DNA of 64,000 nt from Turnera subulata (lineage: Eukaryota; Streptophyta; Magnoliopsida; Malpighiales; Passifloraceae): assembly GCA_028386065.3 (NCBI GenBank), contig JAKUCV010007441.1:65008-129007 (forward strand), in the 5' to 3' direction. Position 1 is the stretch's first letter; each line of letters opens with the position of its first letter. Shown in pieces: positions 20,740-31,351 of this stretch. Under the pieces are notes generated by a model that was not told the origin of the DNA, made no database searches, and was given only the letters and a program-made list of their open reading frames with translations. The position numbers and the translations under genes are program-made.

Positions 20740-22960
20740 TGGAAATAATTCAGGGATATGTACACGGACTAATGGTCTATTGTGTGACCATCTTGGTAAT
20801 TTCATGGTTTGATGCATCGACTAGATGGTCTATTGTGTGCTTATTAGACGCAAGTTGGCATATTGCGCGCTTATTCTGATTAAGCCAATTACGGGTACAC
20901 ATCCCTAATTATTTTATAAGACTATATGTCTTGATAATGCTGGTATATCTCTTCAATGGATAATGTATATTGTTGGAAATAATGGTTGAATATCTTGTAG
21001 CTTATGTTCACACCTAAAACAATCTGGGTGAATAGTTCATTAAATATTTCCAATTGATTGCAAGACCATTGCTAATGAGATATTACTGTTTTGAGAAAAT
21101 GGTATTTTACATGCAGCAGCACTTGTGTGCATCAAGCCAAAAAGTTATCATAAGATCTCCCCATTTAATTGGTTCATGGTCACGAATCTAGTGTGTCCCA
21201 TCTTCAGACCATTGGTTGTACAGTATATAATGCTCCACCACAGCATAATAAAATTGGTCCTTAAAGAAGACTGGGAATATATGATGTGTATGTTGGGTAT
21301 ATTGGTTATTAATTTGATGAAAGAATTTACCCAATATAAGGAGAGGAAATAAGCAGGTGGATCAAGATATTATTGAAATGCATTATCAATGTATGATTGG
21401 AAAATTGATATGCAACTGCCAGACACATGAAGTGACCAAATCTTATATACCAGCTGCAAATGCTTCTGTTCAAATTAATGTTCCAGAAGAACAAGTATAG
21501 TATGCAAATGAATCTAAAGTGCGCCAGAAGCGTAGAATATACTCGGTTCCAAAGAAAACAAAAATTCTCGATAGAGAAAAAGGAGCAAAGAGATAGGATG
21601 GCCCTAATGAGAAAATAAGACCCCCAGTAGAGGTTCAAATTAAAAGTCCTCAAGAAGAGGAAAATCCTCCAGAAGAGGTTTCTGACACAATTGATAAAGT
21701 TCCAGAAGAAACACTTGAAAATGACGAGATCTCGATTAATTATTCAGTGCCAGGAATAAGATGGAACCGACGTGAAATAACCATCGACGGAATATTTATA
21801 TAGCGCTAAATATTATGAAAGAAAATGAGGATCATGAACCTCCATCTATTGATGAATGTAGGCGCAGAAAGATTGGCCAAAATATGGAGAGATATAATTA
21901 AGGCTGTGTTAGACCTATTTGTGAAGCGAGGAATTTTTCGGACCTGTAGTCCGTACAATAATGGTATAAAACCGGTCGATTATAAATGGTTGTTTGTGCG
22001 AAAAAAAGGGAAAGCACGGCTTGTCGCACTATGCACGATTTGTAGCACAAGGTTTTACCCAAACGACCTGGTATTAATTGTAAGGAGATATACTCCCCTC
22101 TGGTGGATGTAATTATTTTCGATAAGGCTGGCATTATATGAAAGAATTAGAAATGCTTCTAACGGATGCAATTACAGCCTATTTTCAAGGATCCATAAGT
22201 CATGACTTATGCATGAGAATCCCCGAAGGATTCAAGTTGCTTGAAGCAATTAATTCCCGGCAACATATAAAAATAAGATAATTTGATCTTTACATGGTTC
22301 GAACCAATTTGGACATGTATTATATAAATGAGTATACGCATGAATTCATTATTGCTTATGTTGATAATTCATATCTATATGTGTTTTTGTGATTTAAATA
22401 TTATTGGAACTCCTGAAGAAGCTTCCAAATGCCGTGCTATATTTTAAGAAAGAATTTGAGATGAAAGATCTCATAAAGGAATTAGACTGATCCTGAAGTA
22501 CTATATAGTCCTGAAGTACCATATCATAGTGCAATTTACCTTGCTGGTAACATAAAGTCTGAAGCTTTGACATAAACTTGTTTTTGCTCTAAATTTTCAT
22601 AAAGCATGAAGCTCTCCATTACCCTGAGGTATAATGGATATATAATTATTTTAACCTTGTGAGTCCAAGAGAAATATTGTTTGTTTTGCAGATGCAGGTC
22701 ATATATTTAATTCATATAAAGCGCAAGCAGGTACCTGAACTATCATGGCAAGCACAAAACAAAATATTGTTGCTACCACTTCAAGTAATGTAGAAGTCAG
22801 TCAAGACTGTGCTTGACTAAGTTCGATGATGCTACACATTCAAGATCCATAGCATGGAAGATGCTCCAACAACAGATTATGATGATAATACTGCCTGCAT
22901 TGCCCAATGAGTGATGTACCAGATGTGATCGGACAAAGCATATGTCACCAAAGGTTGACA
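20740..22960 (+). pseudogene. Copia pol remnant (integrase, reverse transcriptase, RNase H)
   Basis: Copia pol is recognisable in pieces but broken by many stops and frame changes. Around 20755-20830 lies an integrase core ('FMV..DASTRWS'), and near 20930 'LDNAG'. At 21125-21160 is 'KPKSYHKISPF', and 21440-21600 is the linker before reverse transcriptase. Reverse transcriptase begins at 21890-22110 ('NGIKPVDYKWLFVRKK', then ARLVA). 22195-22250 encodes 'RIPEGFKLLEA', about 22340-22470 the remnant of the YVDD block and 'EFEMKDL', and 22690-22800 the RNase H end ('TKQNIVATSSN'). Order integrase before reverse transcriptase defines Ty1/Copia. No function can remain. Confidence 0.85.
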
Positions 22961-23148
22961 AAGAAAATTGGCATGTGACGATATCAAGAAATCAAGAGAT
23001 GCCAAAATGAGGGGGAGTAGAATACGCACTGCACTCTTTTTCCCTTCACCAAGTTTTTATCCCACTGAAATTTTCTTGGTAAGATTTTTAACGAGGCAGT
23101 TATTCCCAAAGTGTATTCTATCTACAGTACCATGGCATTTAAGGGGAG

Positions 23149-23351
23149 TATTATGAAAAAACACGTGTAAATGTTATTATACCTACCTATTGCACAAAAA
23201 CCAATATATATATTCTGTTGAATAAGATGAAACGAGCAACAAAAACACTGCTCATTCCCCTTAGCTTCTTCTTCCCTCTGCCTGCTCCTCCCTCTCCCCT
23301 TCATCATCATAATTGTGAAAATTCACAGTATTAAACACTAGTTTTATAACA
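23149..23351 (+). repeat. Copia 3' LTR
   Basis: Same sequence as 14532-14733 with scattered differences. The first dinucleotide has changed from TG to TA. Preceded by the polypurine tract at 23139-23148. Confidence 0.92.
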
Positions 23352-23476
23352 TATTTCCAATTTTATTGGGTTCCATACTTTGACAGTGTTTGGTCACAGG
23401 CATAAGGCCAACCCTCACAAGGACAAAAGACCCGTTTGGGAACAGGGAAGGCGTAGGATAAGGAATGTGCGCAGGT

Positions 23477-23484
23477 TATATAAA
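23477..23484 (+). promoter_or_regulatory. TATA box of the FAR1-related gene
   Basis: TATATAAA in GC-richer surroundings, followed 60-110 bp downstream by a CT-rich leader (tctctctctc), which is typical of plant 5'UTRs. The Copia element ends ~120 bp upstream. Confidence 0.5.
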
Positions 23485-23499
23485 ATGGTCTGCATCACC

Positions 23500-24719
23500 T
23501 CCCTGCGCAAATTAGGGCTGGTCACGATTCATTGGTACGCTTCTCCTTCTCTCTCTCTTCCACTCCTCTGTCTCTCTCTCCATCTCTCTCTCAATTAGGG
23601 AATTGCTTGTTTATATGGCACTTAAAGTTTGCTATTTTGAAAAGGCTTTGTTAGAAAATGGGATTAAAGGTTGATTCTTTAGTCCTGTTTTGAATTTGTT
23701 AAGCAAACAAAGAGGAACCCTTCTTTTATTTGGTCATTTTGAATCATGGGTTGTTTTATTTGGTCATTTTGAATCATGGGTTGTGTTATGGTTTTGTGAT
23801 CGAAAAAATTCACTGTTGAATATGTTTCATGGACTCTGTTTATGTGCATTTCTCTGTCTTTCTGTCTGAAACAGCATTCATAATTAGGAAGAACTTAAGA
23901 GACTTCAGAACATGTTAATTTGGACATGTGATGGCTTGGTGTAATTTGGTTAGCTGTGAAATGAATGATGTTTGGTGTAATTTGGTAAAGGAATCAGTTC
24001 TTTTTTTTAGTACTTATCCCTAGTTGTTGACAGAAATATGGAAACTTGGTAAATTTGAGGGAGAGGGGGGATATGATGAGATTATGTTTCCTTTTTCAGG
24101 TGTTATAGTTCTTGAGGATGAGATAGTTTCCAAAAAAAAAAAAACAAGAGAGTGATGGTCATGACATCATGAAGTGAAGATGATACTGAAATTGGTCTTG
24201 TAACTTGGATGTGGGAATCCGCTTGTTGAGCAATTTGGTATGAATGATTCGTTGCTTCTTGGTGCACTAGTTCCTGGTGATTCCTCATGGTCTTATTTTT
24301 TGCTTAGCTGGCCTTTCCATCGCGTGGAGTGAATGAATAAATCATTGCTTCTTGTTACTTGACATTTGCTTTTAACTGGAAGGGATAATAACTTTCTGGT
24401 GTGTTATACTGTTCTCATTGTTGCCAGGGAACTGAAATTTCATGAATTTATGATGCATGTGAGAAGAATATTCTGTATAATTTATATTCTCGGTTCGGTG
24501 AGTTGTGGATGACAAAAGTATCAGGATGACAATATTCACTCCTTGTAAAAACACCTTTATCAGTTTTCCTCTATGCTGGGATCCTTGTATGTTTGAATTC
24601 TTTTTTGCTGCTAATCAATGTTTTATTGTATGCTTGAACTCTACTTGGATTATTCTAAAACTTCTTGATTACTTTGTAAATTAGCTTAGTTTTATAAACT
24701 GTTGATATTTTAATCGCAG
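23500..24719 (+). other. 5'UTR and 5'UTR intron of the FAR1-related gene
   Basis: CT-rich leader (about 23540-23600), then T-rich non-coding sequence ending in a good acceptor (tttaatcgcag at 24719). The donor is not certain. The last ~390 bp are part of the segment duplicated at 11898-12393. Confidence 0.55.
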
Positions 24720-24742
24720 GTTCTAAAGTTGGCCCCCGCATA

Positions 24743-24748
24743 ATGTGA
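24743..24748 (+). promoter_or_regulatory. Minimal AUG-stop upstream ORF
   Basis: ATGTGA, a start codon directly followed by a stop, lies 24 nt after the intron acceptor and 5 nt before the main ATG at 24754. It is retained in the duplicate copy near 12320. Start-stop uORFs can stall ribosomes and destabilise mRNA, as known for Arabidopsis NIP5;1; an effect here is inferred. Confidence 0.6.
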
Positions 24749-24753
24749 AGAAC

Positions 24754-27700
24754 ATGTCTGAAGAGACTGGACACATGTTGGTTGTTTACGATGATCCGTC
24801 AGACCAAAGATCTTTGTCTTTGGATGATACTAGCAGTGCGGAAGAATCACCTGATGGAACCAGGCTATCACTGCACACTGCAAATGATGCAGCTCCATAC
24901 ATAGGACAGAGATTTGCTACTCATGATGAAGCGTATGAATTTTATAGTGAATTTGCAAAGCTGTGTGGATTCTCAATTCGTCGTCACCGAACTGAAGGAA
25001 AAGATGGCGTAGGAAAAGGACTCACAAGACGTTATTTTGTCTGCCATCGAGCTGGGAACACCCCTGCTAAAGCCACAAATGAAAGTAAACCACAAAGGAA
25101 CCGGAAATCCTCCCGGTGTGGGTGTCAAGCATACATGAGGATAAGCAAGACAACAGAATTAGGTGCACCTGAGTGGCGCGTCACAGGTTTTGCTAATCAT
25201 CATAACCATGAACTCTTAGAACCAAATCAAGTTCGTTTTCTTCCTGCATATCGAACCATATCAGATGCAGATAAGAGCAGAATCCTTATGTTTGCCAAAA
25301 CTGGAATTTCGGTGCAGCAAATGATGAGACTTATGGAGCTTGAAAAATGTGTTGAGCCAGGATATCTTCCCTTCACAGAAAAGGATGTGAGGAATTTGCT
25401 TCAGTCATTCAGGAAATTAGATGCAGAGGATGAGAGTGTGGACTTGTTAAAAATGTGCAGAAATATAAAAGAAAAGGACCCAAACTTCAAGTTCGACTAC
25501 ACAGTTGACCAAAATAACAGGTTAGAGAACATTGCTTGGTCATATGCATCATCGGTCCAGTCATATGAGATATTTGGAGATGCAGTTGTATTTGATACTA
25601 CACATCGGTTAAATGCATTTGACTTGCCTCTTGGGATATGGGTTGGAATCAATAATTATGGTATGCCATGCTTCTTTGGCTGTGTGCTCCTACGAGAGGA
25701 AACTTTGAGGTCCTTGTCATGGGCATTGAAGGTACTAGACCCAAAGTACCTTTTCTTTTAATGATTTCTTGCTGCATGTTGTATTCTAGTTGTATGATAA
25801 CAGTGGATCCATCTGTGTTTGGCTTATATTTTTAACTTTGTATGGAAAATAGAGGCCTGAGAGGATAGATATGCAGTACAAGTTGTGCCAAGTGGCATGT
25901 TGACTGGGTATATGCTAATTGATCAGGTTCCCATCAGATAGGAGATGGTTATTGGAATGGAATAGTAATAATGGGCTGCTCATTTATCTTATGCTTGAAG
26001 GTTGAATGCATAATTCAGTTATTAATTATGATTGCTCCAATTTTATTGGATTTCCCCGGAAGGGCACCAGTTATAACTTGTGTTAACTTTGTTTTATGAG
26101 AAGATAGATATGCAGTACAAGTTGTGCCAAGTGGCATGTTGACTTGGTATATACTGACTGATCAGATTCCCATCAGATAGGAGATGGTTATTGGAATGGA
26201 ATAGTAATAATCGGCTACTCATTTATCTTATACTTGAAGGTTGAATGCATAATTCAGTATATAATTATGATTGTTCCAATTTTATTGGATGTCCCCGGAA
26301 GGACACCAGTTATAACTGATGTTAACTTTGTTTTATGTGATGTAGAATAATTGTAGTATTTTCTTTGCAATCAGCATGTGGAAATCGGCAATTGTAGAAG
26401 TGGACTATACAGCTACTAAAAGTGACTTTCAGATTATTCTGTTCAATTCCTTTGAAACTGGAGCTCAAAATTGGGAAATTTTCCAAAAGATATTGAAGAG
26501 TGTTCCCGCTGGTTTGTTCAAGTATTTTGGGGACTGATCATTTGACTTCCAGGAACTCTTTTCCTTTCTATATTATCTGTGTGTTTGAGAATGCATATGA
26601 TGGATATATGGTCTCATTGTTGATGGTGGTACACTATCTACACACACACATACGCACACAACAGCACATACATTGTGCACACTTCTGCATATGCATTTTG
26701 CCAAAGAATTCTATTGCTTCCAAAAATTGACATTCATCAGCTCTGTTGCTTTGAAATTGACATTTGTTGCTTGTGGTATAATGTATATGCGACAGACGTT
26801 CGTAACATTCATGAATGGGAAGCCTCCACAAACAATATTAACTGACCAAAATATGTGCCTCAAAGAAGCGATAGCGAAGGAAATGCCGACATCTAAACAT
26901 GCACTTTGCATTTGGATGATTGTGGCAAAGTTTCCATCCTGGTTCAACGCTGTCTTAGGAGAACGTTATAATGAGTGGAAAGCAGAATTTTATCGACTCT
27001 ATAACATGGAGTCAACTGAGGTTTTTGAACTGGGTTGGAGGGACATGGTCAATGCTTTTGGCCTGCACACTAACAGGCATGTTGCCAATTTGTATGCCTT
27101 ACGCACCCTTTGGGCATTACCGTATCTAAGAAACTATTTCTTTGCGGGAATGACTGCAGCTGGGCATTCGAAAGCTATCAATGGTTTCATCCAACGGTTT
27201 CTAAGTGCACAATCGCGGCTTGCTCATTTTGTAGAACAGGTATATTTCTGTTGCTATTCCCACTAAATCAGTGTGTAAGATAAGATTGCTTGTTTCATTA
27301 CTTAGCAAGACCTTGATCCTTTATCGGTTTCTCTTATAGTACTAGGATTTAAAATCCATGATATAAATCTTTGTCAGTTTTCCAAGTATCTGTTCAGTGG
27401 TTTGCTTAGTTGATTGTCTTCTGCCATATCTAAAAACGAGAATGTAATTAGTTATTTGCTAGTTAGAAAAGGAATGAACAGCTGTTGGTAATTGGTTTTG
27501 TTTGTATACTATGTAAAATAACCCAAAAGCTGTTTGAAAGTATGGAAATTTTGTTGGTTGTATTTTTTTTTTTCTTTAATTTGTGAACTCATTTTTTTCC
27601 GAGACAGTTAAACATGATCATATATCCATTTGTATCCGGTGAGAAGCTTTTACAATAAAAATTATTTTTAAAAAATTCTGTTAACTTTTTTCCTTGCTTC

Positions 27701-28452
27701 AATATATCTATTGATCTGCTTGGAGAAAGTCAACTGTGATCCGGTAATCATATCGTAGGAACAAAGTTTTTCTTTTCTGAATATGTCTAGAGGAGGTTTG
27801 TTCTCTATTTTTGACTTCTCTTAATGCAAAATAGGTTGCTGTTGCTGTGGATTTCAAAGATCAAGCTGCTGAACAACAAACAATGCAGCAGAATATCCAA
27901 AATATATGTCTGAAAACCGGGGCGCCAATGGAATCACATGCTGCCACAATATTGACTCCTTACGCCTTCTCCAAGCTCCAGGAACAACTCGTTCTGGCTT
28001 CCCATTATGCATCATTCCAAATGGAAGATGGCTTTCTGGTGAGACACCGCACAAAGCTTGATGGGGGCAGGAAAGTATACTGGGTTCCAAGAGAAGGAAT
28101 CATTAGCTGCAGCTGCCATCAGTTTGAGTTCTCTGGGATTCTCTGCCGTCATGCCCTTCGAGTTCTTTCTACCGGGAACTGTTTTCAGATTCCGGAAAAG
28201 TATCTCCCCATGCGTTGGCGTCGTATCAGCACATCCCCCACTAAGCTACTCCATAGTTCTCCAGACGACCATGGAGAACGAATTCAGTTACTACAGAACA
28301 TGGTATCAACACTTGTAAATGAATCCGCAAAGTCAAGGGAACGGCTGGACATTGCGACTGAGCAAGTCTCCATCCTCTTATCCCGCATCAGAGAGCAACC
28401 AGTCTCAGCAGAGGTGGCAAGAGATATCACCTCTATTCATCAGAATCTTTGA
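24754..28452 (+). CDS. FRS11: FAR1-RELATED SEQUENCE protein, FRS11-like (3 coding exons)
   Basis: Coding exons 24754-25731, 26796-27239 and 27835-28452 join in phase 0 to give 679 aa, about the Arabidopsis FRS11 length. FRS proteins are DNA-binding regulators derived from Mutator transposases, acting in the nucleus in phytochrome A and related signalling. Seen: an acidic N-terminus; the FAR1 DNA-binding zinc finger (residues ~50-155, with C97, CGC at 122-124 and HHNHE at 149-153); the transposase-derived domain with aspartates at FDTTH (D281) and LTDQN (D343), split by intron 1; and a SWIM zinc finger C566-x-C568-x9-C578-x-H580, then a coiled-coil-like tail. All introns are GT-AG. I use the ATG at 24754; the codon frame upstream begins with GTG. 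Family certain; the FRS11 assignment is from remembered similarity. Confidence 0.92.
25864..26338 (+). repeat. Tandem duplication inside intron 1 of the FRS gene
   Basis: Two ~239-bp copies (25864-26102, 26103-26338) sharing 'gatagatatgcagtacaagt', 'caagtggcatgttgact' and 'gttattggaatggaatagta'. They differ at scattered sites. Non-coding. Confidence 0.9.
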
Positions 28453-28853
28453 CCAAATAGACTAACTAGCTAGAGTGGAGGCCATCTGCACTTGTTTGCA
28501 GTGAAAAGCCAGTGTGAAACTATCAAACATGAAATGAAAAAGTCTCGTGCATGGCAAAATATGAAGGCCCACCCAATTGTTCACTTGTCTGTGGGTTAAA
28601 TATCTGCATGAAAAAGTTTTGTAACTTAATATAGTAGTTTCTCCATTCCTAAAGATGCTTCTCCTTGCCCTCCCCGTTATGATACTACGGATTTGCAAAA
28701 CTTGTCATCGATGTACAAATGTTACAGAGAAAAAAACCTCTTCCCGCATAAACTAGTTAGCTTTTCAATATCGTTTGCCGAAAAACCATAACATACGTTA
28801 AGTTGCTGTGAGATTTTAGTATCGTTTGTACGAGAGTAGCATAAAATGAAAAA
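28453..28853. other. 3'UTR of the FRS gene and spacer
   Basis: Non-coding. No further gene before the convergent tRNA. Confidence 0.5.
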
Positions 28854-28925
28854 TGCATTTGCCGGGAGTCGAACCCGGGTCTATTGCTTGGAAGGCAATT
28901 ATCCTAACCGTTGGACTACGAACGC
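28854..28925 (-). tRNA. tRNA-Gly (anticodon UCC)
   Basis: 72 nt on the minus strand from 28925 to 28854, discriminator A at 28854. It starts GCGTTCGTAG, has the anticodon loop CTTCCAA with anticodon TCC, and the T arm CCGGGTTCGACTCCCGG. Internal promoter: A box TAGTCCAACGG and B box GGTTCGACTCC. The acceptor stem has a G-U pair and a C-A mismatch (3' strand CAAATGC where pairing would want CGAACGC). It could therefore be a decaying copy. Convergent with the FRS gene. Confidence 0.9.
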
Positions 28926-30466
28926 TAAATGTCTTCAAATGTGCTAAACAAGGATCGTACCGTAGCAGTACGACCTATTAAGACCCTGTTTGGTTGAGTC
29001 ATATCCGATGAATAGAATGGAAACAAATATGATCTATATCTAAAATTACATCCGATTGCACCTGTTGAAGCATGATTACTTGCTACAATCTCTAAAAAAA
29101 TTAAGATATTTTGTATGCTTTAATTAAAAGTCAACATAAAATTCAAGATATTTTTGTAAGCATTTAATGATTAGCTAGAATTCAATATAATATCTAGAAT
29201 TAGTTAAGATATTTTGTAAACATTTAACGTTAGTCTAGAATGTTTGTGAGTCGATGATGTACAACTATACATAGAGTTATGGCAATGCAAAGAAATACTC
29301 TATGCTTTCCTGTTACTCACACAAACCTTTCTCAAAAACACCCCCTCTTATAATTTTTCCTTCAACACCCAACCATATGGGCCAAAATGATTTTGGAACC
29401 TTTAATGTAGTGTAGCCAGCACAGTCATAACGTAGAGGCATAAATCCTTGACTATGTGCCAAGGCCACACAGGTTCGATCTAGGGGTGGGTTGGCGGGTG
29501 TAGAGTATTGAGTAGACTTGCTGTAACATTTAAAAGAAAATGCCAAGTGTAACTAGAGGATGGTTGTCTGACCATGGTTCAAACTTTGAATGTTTCTTTG
29601 TTGTGATTTAGAGTGCATGCAAGCTCATGAGTAGATGATAGCCAAACTTTTCTTTGGTGCGACTTGGAGTGCATACAAACTCATGAGTAGATGGTAGCCA
29701 AACCTTTCAAGGACGATCTTGCCACATTCTCTCTTGCAAATTAAAGTAGAAAATTACAAGATACTTTGATCTAACAGGTACTCTTCTTTTCTAAATTTTT
29801 GAACACTATAAGTAAAGTAAATCTCTTGCCATCTTCATTTTTTTCTTTTATAATTCTTGTTGGGTTGCAATAAAAAGTCTAAACTTAGATTAGATTAGGC
29901 TTTGTGTGGTGGCTTCCCATTTGTGGGGTCATTGATGGTTAGTTTTTTTTTTAAAAAAAAAATTGAGGATTTTTTAGTGGATATTTGATTATCCTTATTT
30001 GAGTCTTTGGTTTTTTGAGTTGAGTATTTGATTACCCCTTGAACTTTGTCGAGTGTTGTTAGTATTGTGCCCTTTATTGGTTTACCCATGATGGGGATTA
30101 GCAGAGGCAGTGATAGCGGCAATGGTAGTGGAGTTGGCTTTGGCGAAGGCAACGACAAAGGTGAGCCGGAGCCGGACCGGTCGTGGTAGAACCTCGCTTT
30201 TACTGTGTGCGATTTGTGTTGATCAAATTTAAAAGTGTTTATTGGGGGAATTTGCTGGCATTAGCTAGTCTTAAATTGGCCAATACTCTTATGTTAATAC
30301 ACTTTATAGTTAGTGCCCATATTAAACGTATAATTTTTGGGTTCTTTATTTATAGTTGGATGTATGTTTGTATTTGGTGTAGTGATATTTATCCAGATGA
30401 TCAATGAAAATGGAACGATATGCTTTGACAAAGAGAAAGTGTAGGCTGAGACAAAAATGAGACGGA
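28926..30466. other. Intergenic region
   Basis: No gene recognised. A ~65-bp degenerate tandem pair lies at about 29595-29705 ('gagtgcatgcaagctcatga' / 'gagtgcatacaaactcatga'). The rest shows nothing distinctive. Confidence 0.5.
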
Positions 30467-30476
30467 ATATAATTAC

Positions 30477-30735
30477 GGTAAAAAAGTTTTTTCTGTCCTT
30501 AAAATTTGTCGATTTTGCATTTGTTGTCCCTCTTCCTTCAATTTCACTCAACAGGTCCCTGAACTCTCAGTTTACCGGGCCACTATGTCCTTTTTACCCT
30601 CTGTCGCCGGTTGGATGCTGTGGGAGTGACACGTGTCAGTGGGGCCCGTGCGCCTCCCATTTCTTTTTTCTCATCCAGTTTTTTTTCCCCCGAATTTTTT
30701 TTTTCCCAAAATCTTTTTTTCAATTAAATGGAAAA
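30477..30735 (+). repeat. MULE B left TIR
   Basis: Starts GGTAAAAAAGTTTTTTCTGT. Pairs inverted with 34530-34790. Confidence 0.9.
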
Positions 30736-31021
30736 GCTTTTCCAAATAACATTAAAAAACAATTCTTGGAGAATTTTTTTTTAATTTTGTTTTAAAAGGA
30801 ATGAGAGTAAGTGGGCCGCAGTGTTGTCTCTCTTTCCTTTTACTCTTCTTCTTTCTTTTCTTTTCTTTTGGGCGCAGCTCTCAACCCTAATTCCCCAAAT
30901 CCTTTTCTTTCTTCCACCCACACAACCCACCATGTCCTAATCTGCTTTATCATCCAACGTTTCGTTCAAGTCCGTTTCTTGTAAATGCACTGCCACTGGT
31001 GCTCGCATCGATAGGGATTTC

Positions 31022-31351
31022 ATGATTTCAACTGTCGGGCAGAAACCCGACTATAGTTACGGCAAAGTGATGTTTTGTTCATGTGGACAGGTGTCTCCAA
31101 GGTGGTATTCGTGGAGCGACGACAACCCAGGTAGGAGATTTAATAACTGTGGTGGTTCGGAGCGATGTGGTTTTTGGAGATGGGTAGACGGGCAGCATGA
31201 AGGAAGAGCACAACAACTATTGATTGGGCTAAGGAATCGGGAGAGGCAACTCATCAATCGCGATACAGAGCTGGAAGAGCAGATAAGAAATTTGAAATCA
31301 GAGCTGAACGATATCCACACACACACGGCGAAGGTTGCTGTTGGATGTTAA
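31022..31351 (+). CDS. GRF-type zinc finger protein (MULE-borne)
   Basis: 109 aa from the ATG at 31022. A GRF zinc finger (about residues 19-56) shows CSCG, then 'PRWYSWSDDNPGRRFNNC' and 'CGFWRWVDG', the family's Cys pattern and NPGR.F motif. A coiled coil follows (about 65-105, 'LLIGLRNRERQL' onward). GRF fingers bind single-stranded DNA in enzymes such as TopoIII, NEIL3 and APE2; stand-alone plant GRF proteins are common and often repeat-associated. The frame is open upstream to an ATG at 30932, but that start is followed by a TAA as the third codon, so either the downstream ATG is used or the gene is damaged. Its leader is CT-rich (30830-30930) just inside the TIR. Confidence 0.75.
   Translation: MISTVGQKPDYSYGKVMFCSCGQVSPRWYSWSDDNPGRRFNNCGGSERCGFWRWVDGQHEGRAQQLLIGLRNRERQLINRDTELEEQIRNLKSELNDIHTHTAKVAVGC

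Larger units (their letters stand above)
14532..23351 (+). mobile_element. Decayed Ty1/Copia LTR retrotransposon
   Basis: 5' LTR 14532-14733 and 3' LTR 23149-23351 are near-identical ~202-bp direct repeats (TGTTATGAAAAAACA...AGTTTTATAACA). The 5-bp target duplication TATTT is perfect (14527-14531 and 23352-23356). A polypurine tract AAGGGGAG precedes the 3' LTR. The interior holds a GC-rich leader, a nested Gypsy solo LTR (15085-17933), hairpin-repeat arrays, and remnants of integrase, reverse transcriptase and RNase H in Copia order. It sits about 120 bp upstream of the TATA box of the FAR1-related gene. Confidence 0.93.

Noticed and set aside
24745..24753. Starting the FRS protein nine bases earlier at GTG (MKN)
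   Set aside because: A GTG start is not expected in a plant nuclear gene; the first in-frame ATG is 24754 and matches the family N-terminus.
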